In this document: positions 8,454 to 16,362 of the stretch, piece by piece | Layout: every line of letters starts with the position of its first letter | Numbering within the stretch: the first letter of the stretch is position 1 | Assembly: GCA_046566145.1 (NCBI GenBank) | Contig: JBKHXF010000029.1 | Coordinates: forward strand, 1-64,000 | Length of the DNA: 64,000 nt | DNA from: JBKHXF01 sp046566145 | Lineage (GTDB): Bacteria; Actinomycetota; Nitriliruptoria; Nitriliruptorales; Nitriliruptoraceae | Direction: 5' to 3' | Translations under genes and position numbers: made by a program | Notes under the pieces: generated by a model | Seen by the model: the letters and a program-made list of their open reading frames with translations, nothing else | The model's database searches: none | What the model was told of the DNA's origin: nothing

Positions 8454-10175
8454 GTGGAGCTCGAGCACCTCGAGACCCGCCGGCTGACCGGCCCGAACCT
8501 CCTGCTCGACCGCGCCGGCGCGGTGACCGACGTCGCCGTGCGCGCCGACGACGGCGAGCAGGACGTCGAGCGGCGTGTCGCGCTGGTGTGGGAGGCGCAC
8601 GCGACGGCGTGGCTGGACGCGGTCGGCTGGGCCGACGAGCTCGTCGCGGTGCGCCGCTGGGCCGGCGGGGTGACGCTCGCGTTCACGGCCGAGATCGACG
8701 TCCTGTACGCCGCCTGCGAGGTCGCCGAGGCGGCCTGGGCGACGGCGGCCACCGCGCTGACCGCCGGCGGGCCGACGCCGCCGGCGCCGCCGGCCGAGGA
8801 GGTCGCCCGGCTGCGGGCGGCCATCGCCGAGGAGGCCGACCCGGCCCTGCTGGCGCTGCGCGACGCCGCCGAGCAGGCGGACGTCGCGTTCCTGTGGGAC
8901 GACGACGAGGTGTCGCTGGGGCTCGGGCGCAGCGCTCGGACGTGGACGCGCGTCGAGGTCCCGCGCCCCGAGGCGGTCGACGCGGCGACGCAGGGCCGGG
9001 TCCCGGTGGTGCTCGTCACCGGCACGAACGGCAAGTCGACGACCGTGCGGATGCTGGCGCACGTGCTGCGCCATGCCGGCATGTCCCCCGGCCTCACCTC
9101 CACCGACGGGATCGTGGTCGGCGACGAGGTCGTCGAGCGGGGCGACTTCTCCGGCCCCGGCGGCGCCCGGACGCTGCTGCGGCACACCGGCGTCGGCGCG
9201 GCCGTGCTCGAGGTCGCCCGCGGTGGGCTGCTGCGGCGTGGGCTCCCGCTCGAGCGTGCCGACGTCTCGGTGGTGACCAACATCGCCGAGGACCACCTCG
9301 GCGAGTACGGCATCGTCGACACGACCGACCTCGCCCACGCGAAGCTGATCGTGTCGAAGGCGGTCCGGCGCGGCGGCCTGCTGGTCTGCAACGCCGACGA
9401 CCCGCTGCTCGCCGACCTCGCCCCCGACGACGTGCAGGTCGGCTGGACGTCGCAGGACCCGGACTCCTACGTCGTCCGCCACGCCGTCGACCGCGGCGGC
9501 CGCGCCTGGGTCGTGCTCGACGGGGTCGTCACGGAGGTGACCTCCCGACGCGACGTCCCGGTCGTCGCCGTCGCGGACGTGCCCGCCACCCTGGGGGGTG
9601 CGGCCCGCCACAACGTCGCGAACCTGCTGTCGGCGGTCGCCGCCGCCCGCCGCCTCGAGGTCCCCGTCGACGTGGTCGCCTCGGCGCTGGCCACGTTCCG
9701 CGGCGACAGCGCCGACAACCCCGGCCGGGCAAACCGCTTCTCGCTCGACGGCGCCACCCTCGTCGTGGACTACGCGCACAACCTCGCCGGTGTCGAGGCG
9801 ATGGTCGACACGCTCGCAGCGCTGCCGGCCCAGCGCCGGCTGGTCATGATCGGGGAGGCCGGGGACCGTCCCGACGACCTGATCGCCCGGATGGTCGGCG
9901 CGCTGCACGCCGGCGGCGCGGACCACGTCGTGGCGGTGGACCTGCCGTCCTACCTGCGTGGGCGTGAGCCCGGCGAGGTGCCGGACCTGGTCCGCCGCAC
10001 GTTGTTGGACCTCGGCGTGCCGCCGGCGCGGGTCGAGACGGCCGAGGACCCGCTCGCGGGCACACGGCTGCTGCTCGAGCAGCTCGAGCCCGGCGACGTC
10101 GCGCTGCTGCTCGTGCTGGAGCAGCGGGAGGAGGTCGTCACGCTGCTGCGGGCCCGCGGCGCCACCGAGGGCTGA
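8454..10175 (+). CDS. Mur-ligase-domain paralogue of cyanophycin synthetase lacking the ATP-grasp domain
   Basis: A 573-residue protein directly behind cphA. The N-terminal 160 residues resemble a worn N domain: RRLTGPNLL matches the opening GPN motif, LVWEA at 44-48 sits where CphA has HVWEH, and FTAEIDVLYAACEVAEAAW aligns with the CphA stretch around FAYGEREVGLEAAEV. Both N-domain histidines are therefore lost. There is no ATP-grasp segment; the protein passes straight to a Mur-ligase domain with intact P-loop GTNGKST (190-196), DHLGEYG, HNVANLLSA and VDYAHNLAGVEAM. The enzyme probably binds ATP and a C-terminal carboxylate, but its substrate is unknown. It could modify or cap cyanophycin, or act as a partner of CphA. 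Family assignment to Mur ligases is firm, function is not. Confidence 0.85.
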   Translation: MELEHLETRRLTGPNLLLDRAGAVTDVAVRADDGEQDVERRVALVWEAHATAWLDAVGWADELVAVRRWAGGVTLAFTAEIDVLYAACEVAEAAWATAATALTAGGPTPPAPPAEEVARLRAAIAEEADPALLALRDAAEQADVAFLWDDDEVSLGLGRSARTWTRVEVPRPEAVDAATQGRVPVVLVTGTNGKSTTVRMLAHVLRHAGMSPGLTSTDGIVVGDEVVERGDFSGPGGARTLLRHTGVGAAVLEVARGGLLRRGLPLERADVSVVTNIAEDHLGEYGIVDTTDLAHAKLIVSKAVRRGGLLVCNADDPLLADLAPDDVQVGWTSQDPDSYVVRHAVDRGGRAWVVLDGVVTEVTSRRDVPVVAVADVPATLGGAARHNVANLLSAVAAARRLEVPVDVVASALATFRGDSADNPGRANRFSLDGATLVVDYAHNLAGVEAMVDTLAALPAQRRLVMIGEAGDRPDDLIARMVGALHAGGADHVVAVDLPSYLRGREPGEVPDLVRRTLLDLGVPPARVETAEDPLAGTRLLLEQLEPGDVALLLVLEQREEVVTLLRARGATEG

Positions 10176-10193
10176 CCGTCCGGGACGTGGCGT

Positions 10194-11369
10194 TCAGGGG
10201 ACGAGGACGTTGCCCTCGCGGGGACCGACGCCCTCGTCGTTGAGGTCGCGCCACACGCGCGCCACGGCCTCGGGGCCCTGGCCGTGGACGACGTCGAGCC
10301 ACTCGGCGGCCGTCTCGAGGAACCCGCGCCACGCCGTGGCCATCGCCTCGTCGTCGAGCCCGCCCTGTCGGCGCGAGGCGACCGCGGGCGCGGAGAACAT
10401 CTCCGGCGTCGGGCCGGCGAGGTTGGGTGGGAGCTCCGGCATGCTTCCGTGGGAGGCGCCCACGAGCAGGCTCGCGTGGAGCGTGTCGCCGAGGTGGTCG
10501 TGCAGGTCGACCACGACGCCACCGTTCCCGGCGACGTCGGCGACGACGGTCGGGATGCCGACCGGCAGGACCTCCACCTCGCGGTAGGCGAGCGCGAGGT
10601 CGTAGCCGTCGTTGCCCATCACGAAGCCGACGTTGCCGGTCGAGGTGATGCCGACGACCTCGACGCCGCCGGCGCGGGCGAGCAGGTGCGCGGTCGCCAG
10701 CGCGGTCTTCGACGACGCCGAGGTGAGCACGACCCGGCCGGGCCCGTCACCACGCACCGCGTCGAGGCGCGACCGCAGGTCGTCCGCGAGCAGCCACGCC
10801 GTCAGGAAGAGTGGCCGCAGGAGCGCCTCGTGGTCGGCGGTCTCGGGGTCGTGCAGCGGGTCGGCCGCGCAGCGCTGGTAGCGGGTGTAGACGGCCGGCA
10901 GACCGGCGCGGTGCTCGGCGCCGTCCGCGAGCGTCACCTCCGTGACGCCGGTCGGCGTGAGGCGGGCGTGGGTCGACATCGGCCAGAAGCCGTACAGCCG
11001 TTCCCCCACCGCGACGTCCGCGTGGGCCGAGGCGGTGACCCGCGCGAAGCCCCACACCGGGACCCGTGCCAGCCCGGGCAGCCAGCAGGGGAAGTGGTCG
11101 TAGTAGCGCCACGCGTCCCCGAGGACGGCGTAGGTGACGTTGTTGGCCGTCAGCCCGAAGCGCTCCACCGCGACCTCGACCTCCCCGTCGGCGAGCGCGG
11201 GCTCGTCGTCCTCCAGGACGACCAGCCGCGTGCGCCCGGGTCGGTCACGCTCGACCAGCAGGTCCCACCGCCCGGTGGATGCCGCCGCGGCGTCGTCCAC
11301 GTCGGACGCGGGGAGGCTGTCCACGTCGGACGCGGGGAGGGTGGTGAGGTCGGGCTCGGTCGTGGTCAC
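10194..11369 (-). CDS. DUF2855 family protein (MDR-like fold)
   Basis: A 391-residue protein matching the DUF2855 family, whose members resemble medium-chain dehydrogenases. Seen: FGLTANNVTYAVLGD, RVPVWGFARV, VLTSASSKTALATA in the place of a nucleotide-binding strand, and GVEVVGITS. Catalytic role is not established for the family. GTG start with GGAG about ten bases upstream. The first 30 residues contain a direct duplication (LPASDVD twice) encoded by a tandem repeat, outside the conserved domain. It converges with the Mur-ligase gene; only 18 bases separate the stops. Confidence 0.75.
   Translation of the reverse strand: MTTTEPDLTTLPASDVDSLPASDVDDAAAASTGRWDLLVERDRPGRTRLVVLEDDEPALADGEVEVAVERFGLTANNVTYAVLGDAWRYYDHFPCWLPGLARVPVWGFARVTASAHADVAVGERLYGFWPMSTHARLTPTGVTEVTLADGAEHRAGLPAVYTRYQRCAADPLHDPETADHEALLRPLFLTAWLLADDLRSRLDAVRGDGPGRVVLTSASSKTALATAHLLARAGGVEVVGITSTGNVGFVMGNDGYDLALAYREVEVLPVGIPTVVADVAGNGGVVVDLHDHLGDTLHASLLVGASHGSMPELPPNLAGPTPEMFSAPAVASRRQGGLDDEAMATAWRGFLETAAEWLDVVHGQGPEAVARVWRDLNDEGVGPREGNVLVP
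11295..11344. repeat. 24-bp tandem duplication inside the DUF2855 gene
   Basis: The unit tgtccacgtcggacgcgggg occurs twice head to tail in frame, duplicating LPASDVD near the N-terminus of the protein. The copies look identical, suggesting a recent slippage event. Confidence 0.7.
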
Positions 11370-11436
11370 GTCGCCGCTCCGTGGTCGCCGGCACCGGGCA
11401 AGGTACGCCGGCGACCACGGTCACGAGCGACGCGGC

Positions 11437-12897
11437 TCAGATGCGCCCGCGCAGGTCGCAGATCGGGCGCAGGTCCCGCAGCACGTCGCCCGTGATCCCG
11501 GCCGCGGCGCGCAGCGCCTCGGTCTCGGCCAGGGCCTGCGCCGGCGTCAGCCAGCGGCCGCCGTCCTCCGCCTCCGCGGCGGAGGCGTCGTAGCGGAACA
11601 CGTCGAGCCCGCGGGTCTGGTCGTTCGCGAAGATGTAGCCGGAGCCGTCCTCGTCGAGGCGGTAGGCCTTCGCGGACCAGGCGTCGGAGTCGGCCGGGAA
11701 CCGGTAGTACCCGACCTCGCGCATGCCCGGGGTGAGCTGGGTGCCGGCGATGCCGCCGGCGACCGGGGTGGTGTCGGCGATGCCGGAGAGGTCGATGACC
11801 CGCACGCCCGCACCGAACCACGCGATCGTGAGGATCTGCTGCTCCTCGTGGATGCGGAAGACGTGGCTGGTGCAGGTGACGGTGCCGCCGAGCCCGGTCG
11901 GGGCCCCCTCGCGCACGGTGACCTCGGGCGAGAACCAGGCGCCGACCTTGGTGGGCGAGGCGGGGTTCGTGACGTCGTAGACGTGCAGGCCACCGCCGGG
12001 GCAGACCTCGTTGCCGCCGGCACCGTTCAGCTCGTCGTTGATGATGACGTACTCGCGCCCGTCGATGGTGACCGGGTCGGCCTGGTGGTGCAGGGTGATG
12101 GCCGGGTCCGTGATCGAGCCGAGGACCTTCGGCTTCTCCGGGTCGGTCGTGTCGATGACCAGGGTGTGGTCGAGCGCCGCCGAGTAGGCGCGGGTGCCGG
12201 CGGAGTTGAAGGTCAGGTCGTGCGAGTCGTCACCGCGGGTCGGGAGGGTGGTCAGCGGCAGGAGCTTCGGCTGCGTGGGGTCGGTGATGTCGATGACCTC
12301 GATGCGGCCCGCCGAGCCGGAGTTCGAGTTGTAGAGGTACTTGCCGCTCGGGTGCACCGTCTGGTTGTGCGACCCGCCGACCACGCGGGCGAAGCCGATG
12401 GAGCGCGGCGCCGTCGGGTCGGTGACGTCGATGAGGAGGGTGCCGTCGAGGTTGCCAGTGACGCCGGCGTCGGCGTAGCACTTGGAGGCGCGGCTGCCGA
12501 GGCCGCCGTCGGCGGTGTAGGTCAGCAGCCAGCGGTCGTCGCGCTGGAAGACCTGCACGTCGCCCTGCAGCAGCTGGCAGTCGTAGGTCGCCACCTGGAC
12601 CGGCGCCTCGGGGTCGGTCACGTCGATGACCTGCAGGCCGTTGCGGTAGGTCCCGGAGAAGGCGTAGTCGCGGCCGTCGATCGTGGCGAACTCGACGTCC
12701 GTGCCGCCCTGCGAGTCGACCGGGCGGTTGTCCGCTCGCCGGAGGCTCCCGTCCCACTGCACGTTCGCGACGTGCTCCATGTTCGGCGAGCCGACCCCGT
12801 CGGTGGAGGGGAGGGTGGTCGCGGACGGTGCGGCCGGGACGGCGGCGAGGGCGAGGAGCGCGCTCAGGCCGAGCGCGGAGGTGCGGATGCGGGGCAT
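11437..12897 (-). CDS. Secreted LVIVD-repeat beta-propeller protein
   Basis: A 486-residue exported protein. The N-terminus has a signal peptide (basic MPRIR, hydrophobic ALGLSALLALAAVPAAP). The rest is built of repeated strands ending in LVIVD-like motifs: LQVIDVTDPEAP, LLIDVTDPTAP, IEVIDITDPTQP, LVIDTTDPEKP, LHVYDVTNPASP, VRVIDLSG. Such repeats form a beta propeller of unknown ligand. Several GDDSHDLTFN and SHNQTVHPSGK segments supply His/Asp residues that could bind metal. It is divergent from an aldo/keto reductase with 181 bases between starts. No enzyme activity can be assigned. Confidence 0.85.
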   Translation of the reverse strand: MPRIRTSALGLSALLALAAVPAAPSATTLPSTDGVGSPNMEHVANVQWDGSLRRADNRPVDSQGGTDVEFATIDGRDYAFSGTYRNGLQVIDVTDPEAPVQVATYDCQLLQGDVQVFQRDDRWLLTYTADGGLGSRASKCYADAGVTGNLDGTLLIDVTDPTAPRSIGFARVVGGSHNQTVHPSGKYLYNSNSGSAGRIEVIDITDPTQPKLLPLTTLPTRGDDSHDLTFNSAGTRAYSAALDHTLVIDTTDPEKPKVLGSITDPAITLHHQADPVTIDGREYVIINDELNGAGGNEVCPGGGLHVYDVTNPASPTKVGAWFSPEVTVREGAPTGLGGTVTCTSHVFRIHEEQQILTIAWFGAGVRVIDLSGIADTTPVAGGIAGTQLTPGMREVGYYRFPADSDAWSAKAYRLDEDGSGYIFANDQTRGLDVFRYDASAAEAEDGGRWLTPAQALAETEALRAAAGITGDVLRDLRPICDLRGRI

Positions 12898-13031
12898 CTG
12901 GGGGCCTCGGGGGACGGTGACCGGGTCGACGTCCTCTTCGACGTCGAGACACCCGGCTCCTCCCGTGTCGCACCCGCGGGACCTCGTCCCGGCGACCAGC
13001 GCACACCCGTCCGGACCTCGGTCCCCTCTCG

Positions 13032-13037
13032 TACCGT
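13032..13037 (+). promoter_or_regulatory. -10 hexamer for the aldo/keto reductase gene
   Basis: TACCGT lies 42 bases before the GTG start, within the 181-base divergent intergenic region 12898-13078, which shows no other feature beyond the GGAG ribosome site at 13069-13072. Confidence 0.4.
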
Positions 13038-13078
13038 CCGAGCGCGCAGACACGCCCACCGTCCCACCGGAGCCCCTC

Positions 13079-13933
13079 GTGACCACACCCGCCGCCGCAT
13101 CCGGCACGTTCCTGCTCGGCGGCCAGACCCCCGTGACCCGGATGGGCTTCGGCGCCATGCGCATCACCGGGCCCGGCATCTGGGGTCCGCCGGCGGACCA
13201 CGACACCGCGCTCGCCGTGCTGCGCCGCGCGGTCGAGCTCGGGGTCGACCTCGTCGACACGGCCGACTCGTACGGGCCGTTCGTGTCCGAGGACCTCATC
13301 CGCGAGGCCCTGCACCCCTACGGCGACGTGGTGGTGGCGACCAAGGGCGGGCTGACCCGGCAGGGACCCGACGACTGGCGCGCGGTCGGGCACCCCGACT
13401 ACCTGCACCAGTGCGTCGAGATGTCGCTGCGCCGCCTCGGGGTCGAGACGATCGACCTGTGGCAGCTGCACCGCATCGGGAAGGACGTCCCGGCCGAGGA
13501 GCAGTTCGGGCGCATGAAGGAGCTGCAGGAGGCGGGGAGGATCCGCCACCTCGGCCTGTCCGAGGTGACCGTCGAGGAGCTCGAGGCCGCCCGCGGCATC
13601 ATCGAGGTCGTGAGCGTCCAGAACCGCTACAACCTGCTCGACCGGGGCGCACAGGACGTGCTCGACCACTGCGAGGCGCACGGCATCGGCTTCATCCCGT
13701 GGTACCCGATCGCCGCGGCCCGGCTCGCCGAGGGCGACGGGGTGCTCGCCGAGGTCGCCGAGGAGACCGGCGCCACGCCGGCGCAGGTGTCGCTCGCGTG
13801 GCTGCTGCACGTCTCGCCGGTGGTGCTGCCGATCCCGGGGACCGGGTCGGTCGCGCACCTCGAGGAGAACGTCGCGGCCGCCGAGCTCGAGCTCAGCGAC
13901 GACCAGGTCGCCCGTCTGACCGCGATGGCCTGA
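13079..13933 (+). CDS. Aldo/keto reductase
   Basis: A 284-residue (beta/alpha)8 NADPH-dependent oxidoreductase. Seen: MGFGAMRITG at the N-terminus, the catalytic aspartate and tyrosine in DLVDTADSYGP, catalytic lysine in VVATKGGL, and the histidine region in DLWQLHRI; VLPIPGTGSVAHLEEN near the C-terminus binds the cofactor phosphate. Start is GTG with GGAG six bases upstream, although an open frame runs further upstream. Physiological substrate unknown. Converges with the next gene; the stops are bracketed by a weak inverted repeat. Confidence 0.9.
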   Translation: MTTPAAASGTFLLGGQTPVTRMGFGAMRITGPGIWGPPADHDTALAVLRRAVELGVDLVDTADSYGPFVSEDLIREALHPYGDVVVATKGGLTRQGPDDWRAVGHPDYLHQCVEMSLRRLGVETIDLWQLHRIGKDVPAEEQFGRMKELQEAGRIRHLGLSEVTVEELEAARGIIEVVSVQNRYNLLDRGAQDVLDHCEAHGIGFIPWYPIAAARLAEGDGVLAEVAEETGATPAQVSLAWLLHVSPVVLPIPGTGSVAHLEENVAAAELELSDDQVARLTAMA

Positions 13934-13957
13934 CGGCCGCGGCACCGTCCGGGCCGG

Positions 13958-14308
13958 TCAGTCCCAGACGGTCGCGTCCGCCATCGCCTTGTAGAGGCTC
14001 TGCGTGCCAGCCGCCTCGTTGCGGTCGTCGCCGAAGTCGATCGCCTCGCCGAGCAGCCGACCGAACTCGCCGTCCTTCCCGGCCTCCTCGGCGAACGTGT
14101 CCTGCGCCCCGTAGCTGTCGAGCCGCCACAGCGTCCGGCACCGGCCGGCGTCGCGCTGGTCCGAGTAGATGACGGCGTAGGTCCCGAGGTACTCGATGCC
14201 GGCCGGGCACGCCTTCGCGAGCTCGCCCTCGTGCTCCCGCAGCCACGCCTGGTACTCCCGCATCCGGCCCTGCTGCACGTCGTAGCCCTGCTCCATGATG
14301 AACTTCAC
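13958..14308 (-). CDS. Small dimeric alpha/beta-barrel-like protein, unknown function
   Basis: A 116-residue soluble protein beginning KFIMEQGYDVQQGRMREYQAWLREHEGELAK. The pattern of one strand, a long amphipathic helix, then strands (EYLGTYAVIY, CRTLWRLDSYG) is like NIPSNAP/ABM-type ferredoxin-like barrels. GTG start with GGGAG upstream. No catalytic residues can be named. Between it and the EEP gene (14309-14485) I see no gene, only a GC palindrome near 14396-14410. Confidence 0.65.
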   Translation of the reverse strand: MKFIMEQGYDVQQGRMREYQAWLREHEGELAKACPAGIEYLGTYAVIYSDQRDAGRCRTLWRLDSYGAQDTFAEEAGKDGEFGRLLGEAIDFGDDRNEAAGTQSLYKAMADATVWD

Positions 14309-14485
14309 GGCGTCGTCTCCCGCCCCGTGTCGTGCCCCTCCACGCGTCGACCCTCACCCGCCGCCGGGGCGCTGTCCACCTCGACGGCGGCGGCGCGCGC
14401 CGGCGCGCGGTGGGACGCGTTCGTCGCCGCCGGCGGCGGCCGGACCGCCACCGACGGTGCCGGTCACCGCCCTCGCGCGTGCCCG

Positions 14486-15439
14486 TCAGCCGGCGGGGAG
14501 GCGCAGCCGGACGACGAGGATGCGGTGGTCGGACCCGGGGAGCGGCGCCGTCGTCACGGCCTCCACGGCGACCCGCCGGTCGACCAGGACGTGGTCGAGC
14601 GCCACCGGCGGCACCGGCTCGCCCCACGGCAGCCCGTGGAAGGTCGGCACCAGCCCGCGCCCCCGCGCGTCGGCCGCGTCGACCCAGCCGGCGTCGAGCA
14701 GCGCCCGGAACGGCGCGTGGTCGTGGGTCGCGTTGAGGTCACCCGCCAGCAGGACCACGTCGTCGGCCGCGCCGATCGCCGGCGCGGGCAGGGCCGTGAG
14801 CGCGGCACGCCAGTCCCGGGTCCAGCCGGGGTCGATCGGCGGCAGCGGGTGCACGCCCTCCACCACCACCCGCGGCGCACCGGCGACGTCGAGCGCGGCA
14901 CGTGGGGTCGCGCCGAACCGTCGGGCGTCCGAGGGGGCGAGCGGCGTCAGCGGGTCGCGCGCGTGGATGCCACCGCCGGACGTCAGCCCGCTCGGCAGCA
15001 GCGCGACCTCGGGCAGCAGCGACCCGAGCCCGGCGGCGTCGAGGCGGGCGATGGCGGGCTCGGTGAGCTCGAGGGTGAGCAGCACGTCCACGTCGTGCTC
15101 CCGGACCGCGGCGACCACGGCGTCGGCGTCCGCCTCCCCGAGGCGCAGGTTGGCGACCGCGATCGTGCGCACCGGGCCGGTCGGTGCCTCCGCCGGCGCG
15201 GGACCGGGGAGCGCGCGCGGGACCAGCACGGTCGCACCGAGCAGCGCGGCCACGCCGGCGGTCGCCGCGAGCCGTCGCGCGCCGAGCGCCAGACCGCCGC
15301 CGGCGACCGCGACGAGCAGTGCGACGATCCACGGGAACACGGTCAGCACGGCGGGCAGGGGGTACCCGGCGTCGACCCCGAGCAGGCGCAGGACCACCAC
15401 GGGGACCAGCAGCACCGTGAGCGTCGCGACGAGCGCCAC
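14486..15439 (-). CDS. Membrane-anchored endonuclease/exonuclease/phosphatase family protein
   Basis: A 317-residue protein with three N-terminal membrane segments (roughly residues 2-20, 27-50, 58-77) followed by an exo/endonuclease-phosphatase domain facing outside. Seen: VANLRLGEADADAVVAAV, LTLELTEPA (metal Glu), GGGIHARDPL, LLAGDLNATHDHAPFR (GDxN motif) and the terminal GSDHRILVVRL (catalytic Asp-His). These match EEP enzymes, many of which are phosphodiesterases on lipids or nucleic acids; substrate unknown. The GTG start lacks a clear ribosome site, so the true start may differ by a few codons. Confidence 0.82.
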   Translation of the reverse strand: MALVATLTVLLVPVVVLRLLGVDAGYPLPAVLTVFPWIVALLVAVAGGGLALGARRLAATAGVAALLGATVLVPRALPGPAPAEAPTGPVRTIAVANLRLGEADADAVVAAVREHDVDVLLTLELTEPAIARLDAAGLGSLLPEVALLPSGLTSGGGIHARDPLTPLAPSDARRFGATPRAALDVAGAPRVVVEGVHPLPPIDPGWTRDWRAALTALPAPAIGAADDVVLLAGDLNATHDHAPFRALLDAGWVDAADARGRGLVPTFHGLPWGEPVPPVALDHVLVDRRVAVEAVTTAPLPGSDHRILVVRLRLPAG

Positions 15440-15571
15440 GGCACCACCGCGCAGCGTCCCGACGGCGAGACCCCGGCGAGGCCGTGTGCCTGGTCCCAGC
15501 TCGGTCCCTCCTCGGTGCCCGCCCGGCGCAGTGTGCCCACCGAGGGTCGGGACGGCCCGGGCCGGCGTGCG

Positions 15572-15645
15572 TGGGCCCGGCGGGGCTCGAACCCGCGACC
15601 CACCGATTATGAGTCGGCTGCTCTGACCAGCTGAGCTACGGGCCC
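15572..15645 (-). tRNA. tRNA with CAU anticodon (elongator Met, or Ile2)
   Basis: On the minus strand a full cloverleaf reads from GGGCCCG to CGGGCCC plus discriminator A. D arm GCTC...GAGC, anticodon loop CTCATAA in a stem CCGAC/ATCGG region, T arm with GGTTCGAGC. Seven acceptor pairs are perfect. CCA is not encoded. CAU fits elongator tRNA-Met or lysidine-modified tRNA-Ile; it lacks the unpaired first base of initiator tRNA. Confidence 0.93.
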
Positions 15646-15672
15646 GTCCGGCGGAGGCTAGCGACCGGGCTC

Positions 15673-16362
15673 ATGCGCCCCGGCCGGCGTGCCGACACCA
15701 CGGGCGTGGAGGTCGACGAGGTCCGGACGCTGCGCTGGCGCTACGCCGGCGGTGCCGTGCTGCTCGCCGTGTTCGGGTGGTTCGCCTTCGTCCGCGGGAC
15801 CCGCGTGCCGCTGCTCGGGTGGATCGACCTGTTCGTGCACGAGGCCGGCCACGTGCTGGCCATCCCGCTGCCCGACCTCGGGGAGGCGGTGATGGGCTCC
15901 GGCCTGCAGGTCGGGATGCCGCTGCTGCTCGCCGGCGCGTTCCTGTGGCAGCAGCGCGACTGGCTCGGCGCCGTCGTGTGCCTCGGCTGGGCCGCCACGT
16001 CGCTGCAGGACGCGAGCGTCTACATCGCCGACGCCCCGTTCCTCGACCTGCCCCTCATCGGCGGCACGCACGACTGGAACGCGATCCTGCTCGCGCTCGA
16101 CCGGCTGTGGATGGCGGAGGGGCTGGCCCGGGCCGTCTGGGCGCTCGGCCTGGTCCTGTGGACCGCGGCGGTGGCGGGGTGCCTCACAGGCCCACGGGTC
16201 GATGCGCTGGTGCGGGCGGGCCGGTGGCCGCGCTGGCCGCTCCTCCCCCTCCCGACGCCGGTCGTCGTCCCACCGCCCTCCTGGCCCGAGGTGATGCCGT
16301 CGGCGGACGGCCCGGACACGCCACCCGACGGGGGCTTCTTCACGACACCGTCCCGGGGCTAG
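15673..16362 (+). CDS. Polytopic membrane protein with HEAGH motif
   Basis: A 229-residue protein with about five membrane segments. The first hydrophobic segment is followed by DLFVHEAGHVLAIPL, an HExxH-type zinc motif at the membrane edge, and later by GGTHDWNAILL, a conserved partner motif seen in this class of small M50-like membrane proteins. The C-terminal 45 residues are Pro-rich and cytoplasmic. No proteolytic activity is proven for such proteins. ATG 15673 is 28 bases downstream of the tRNA 5-prime end on the other strand; GTG at 15706 is a possible alternative. Its TAG overlaps the stop of the converging F420 oxidoreductase by three bases (CTAG). Confidence 0.7.
   Translation: MRPGRRADTTGVEVDEVRTLRWRYAGGAVLLAVFGWFAFVRGTRVPLLGWIDLFVHEAGHVLAIPLPDLGEAVMGSGLQVGMPLLLAGAFLWQQRDWLGAVVCLGWAATSLQDASVYIADAPFLDLPLIGGTHDWNAILLALDRLWMAEGLARAVWALGLVLWTAAVAGCLTGPRVDALVRAGRWPRWPLLPLPTPVVVPPPSWPEVMPSADGPDTPPDGGFFTTPSRG

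Noticed and set aside
5510..9391. 1293-codon minus-strand open frame opposite cphA
   Set aside because: Low-complexity Val/Asp/Arg translation, no start signals; shadow of the strongly supported cphA and Mur-ligase genes.
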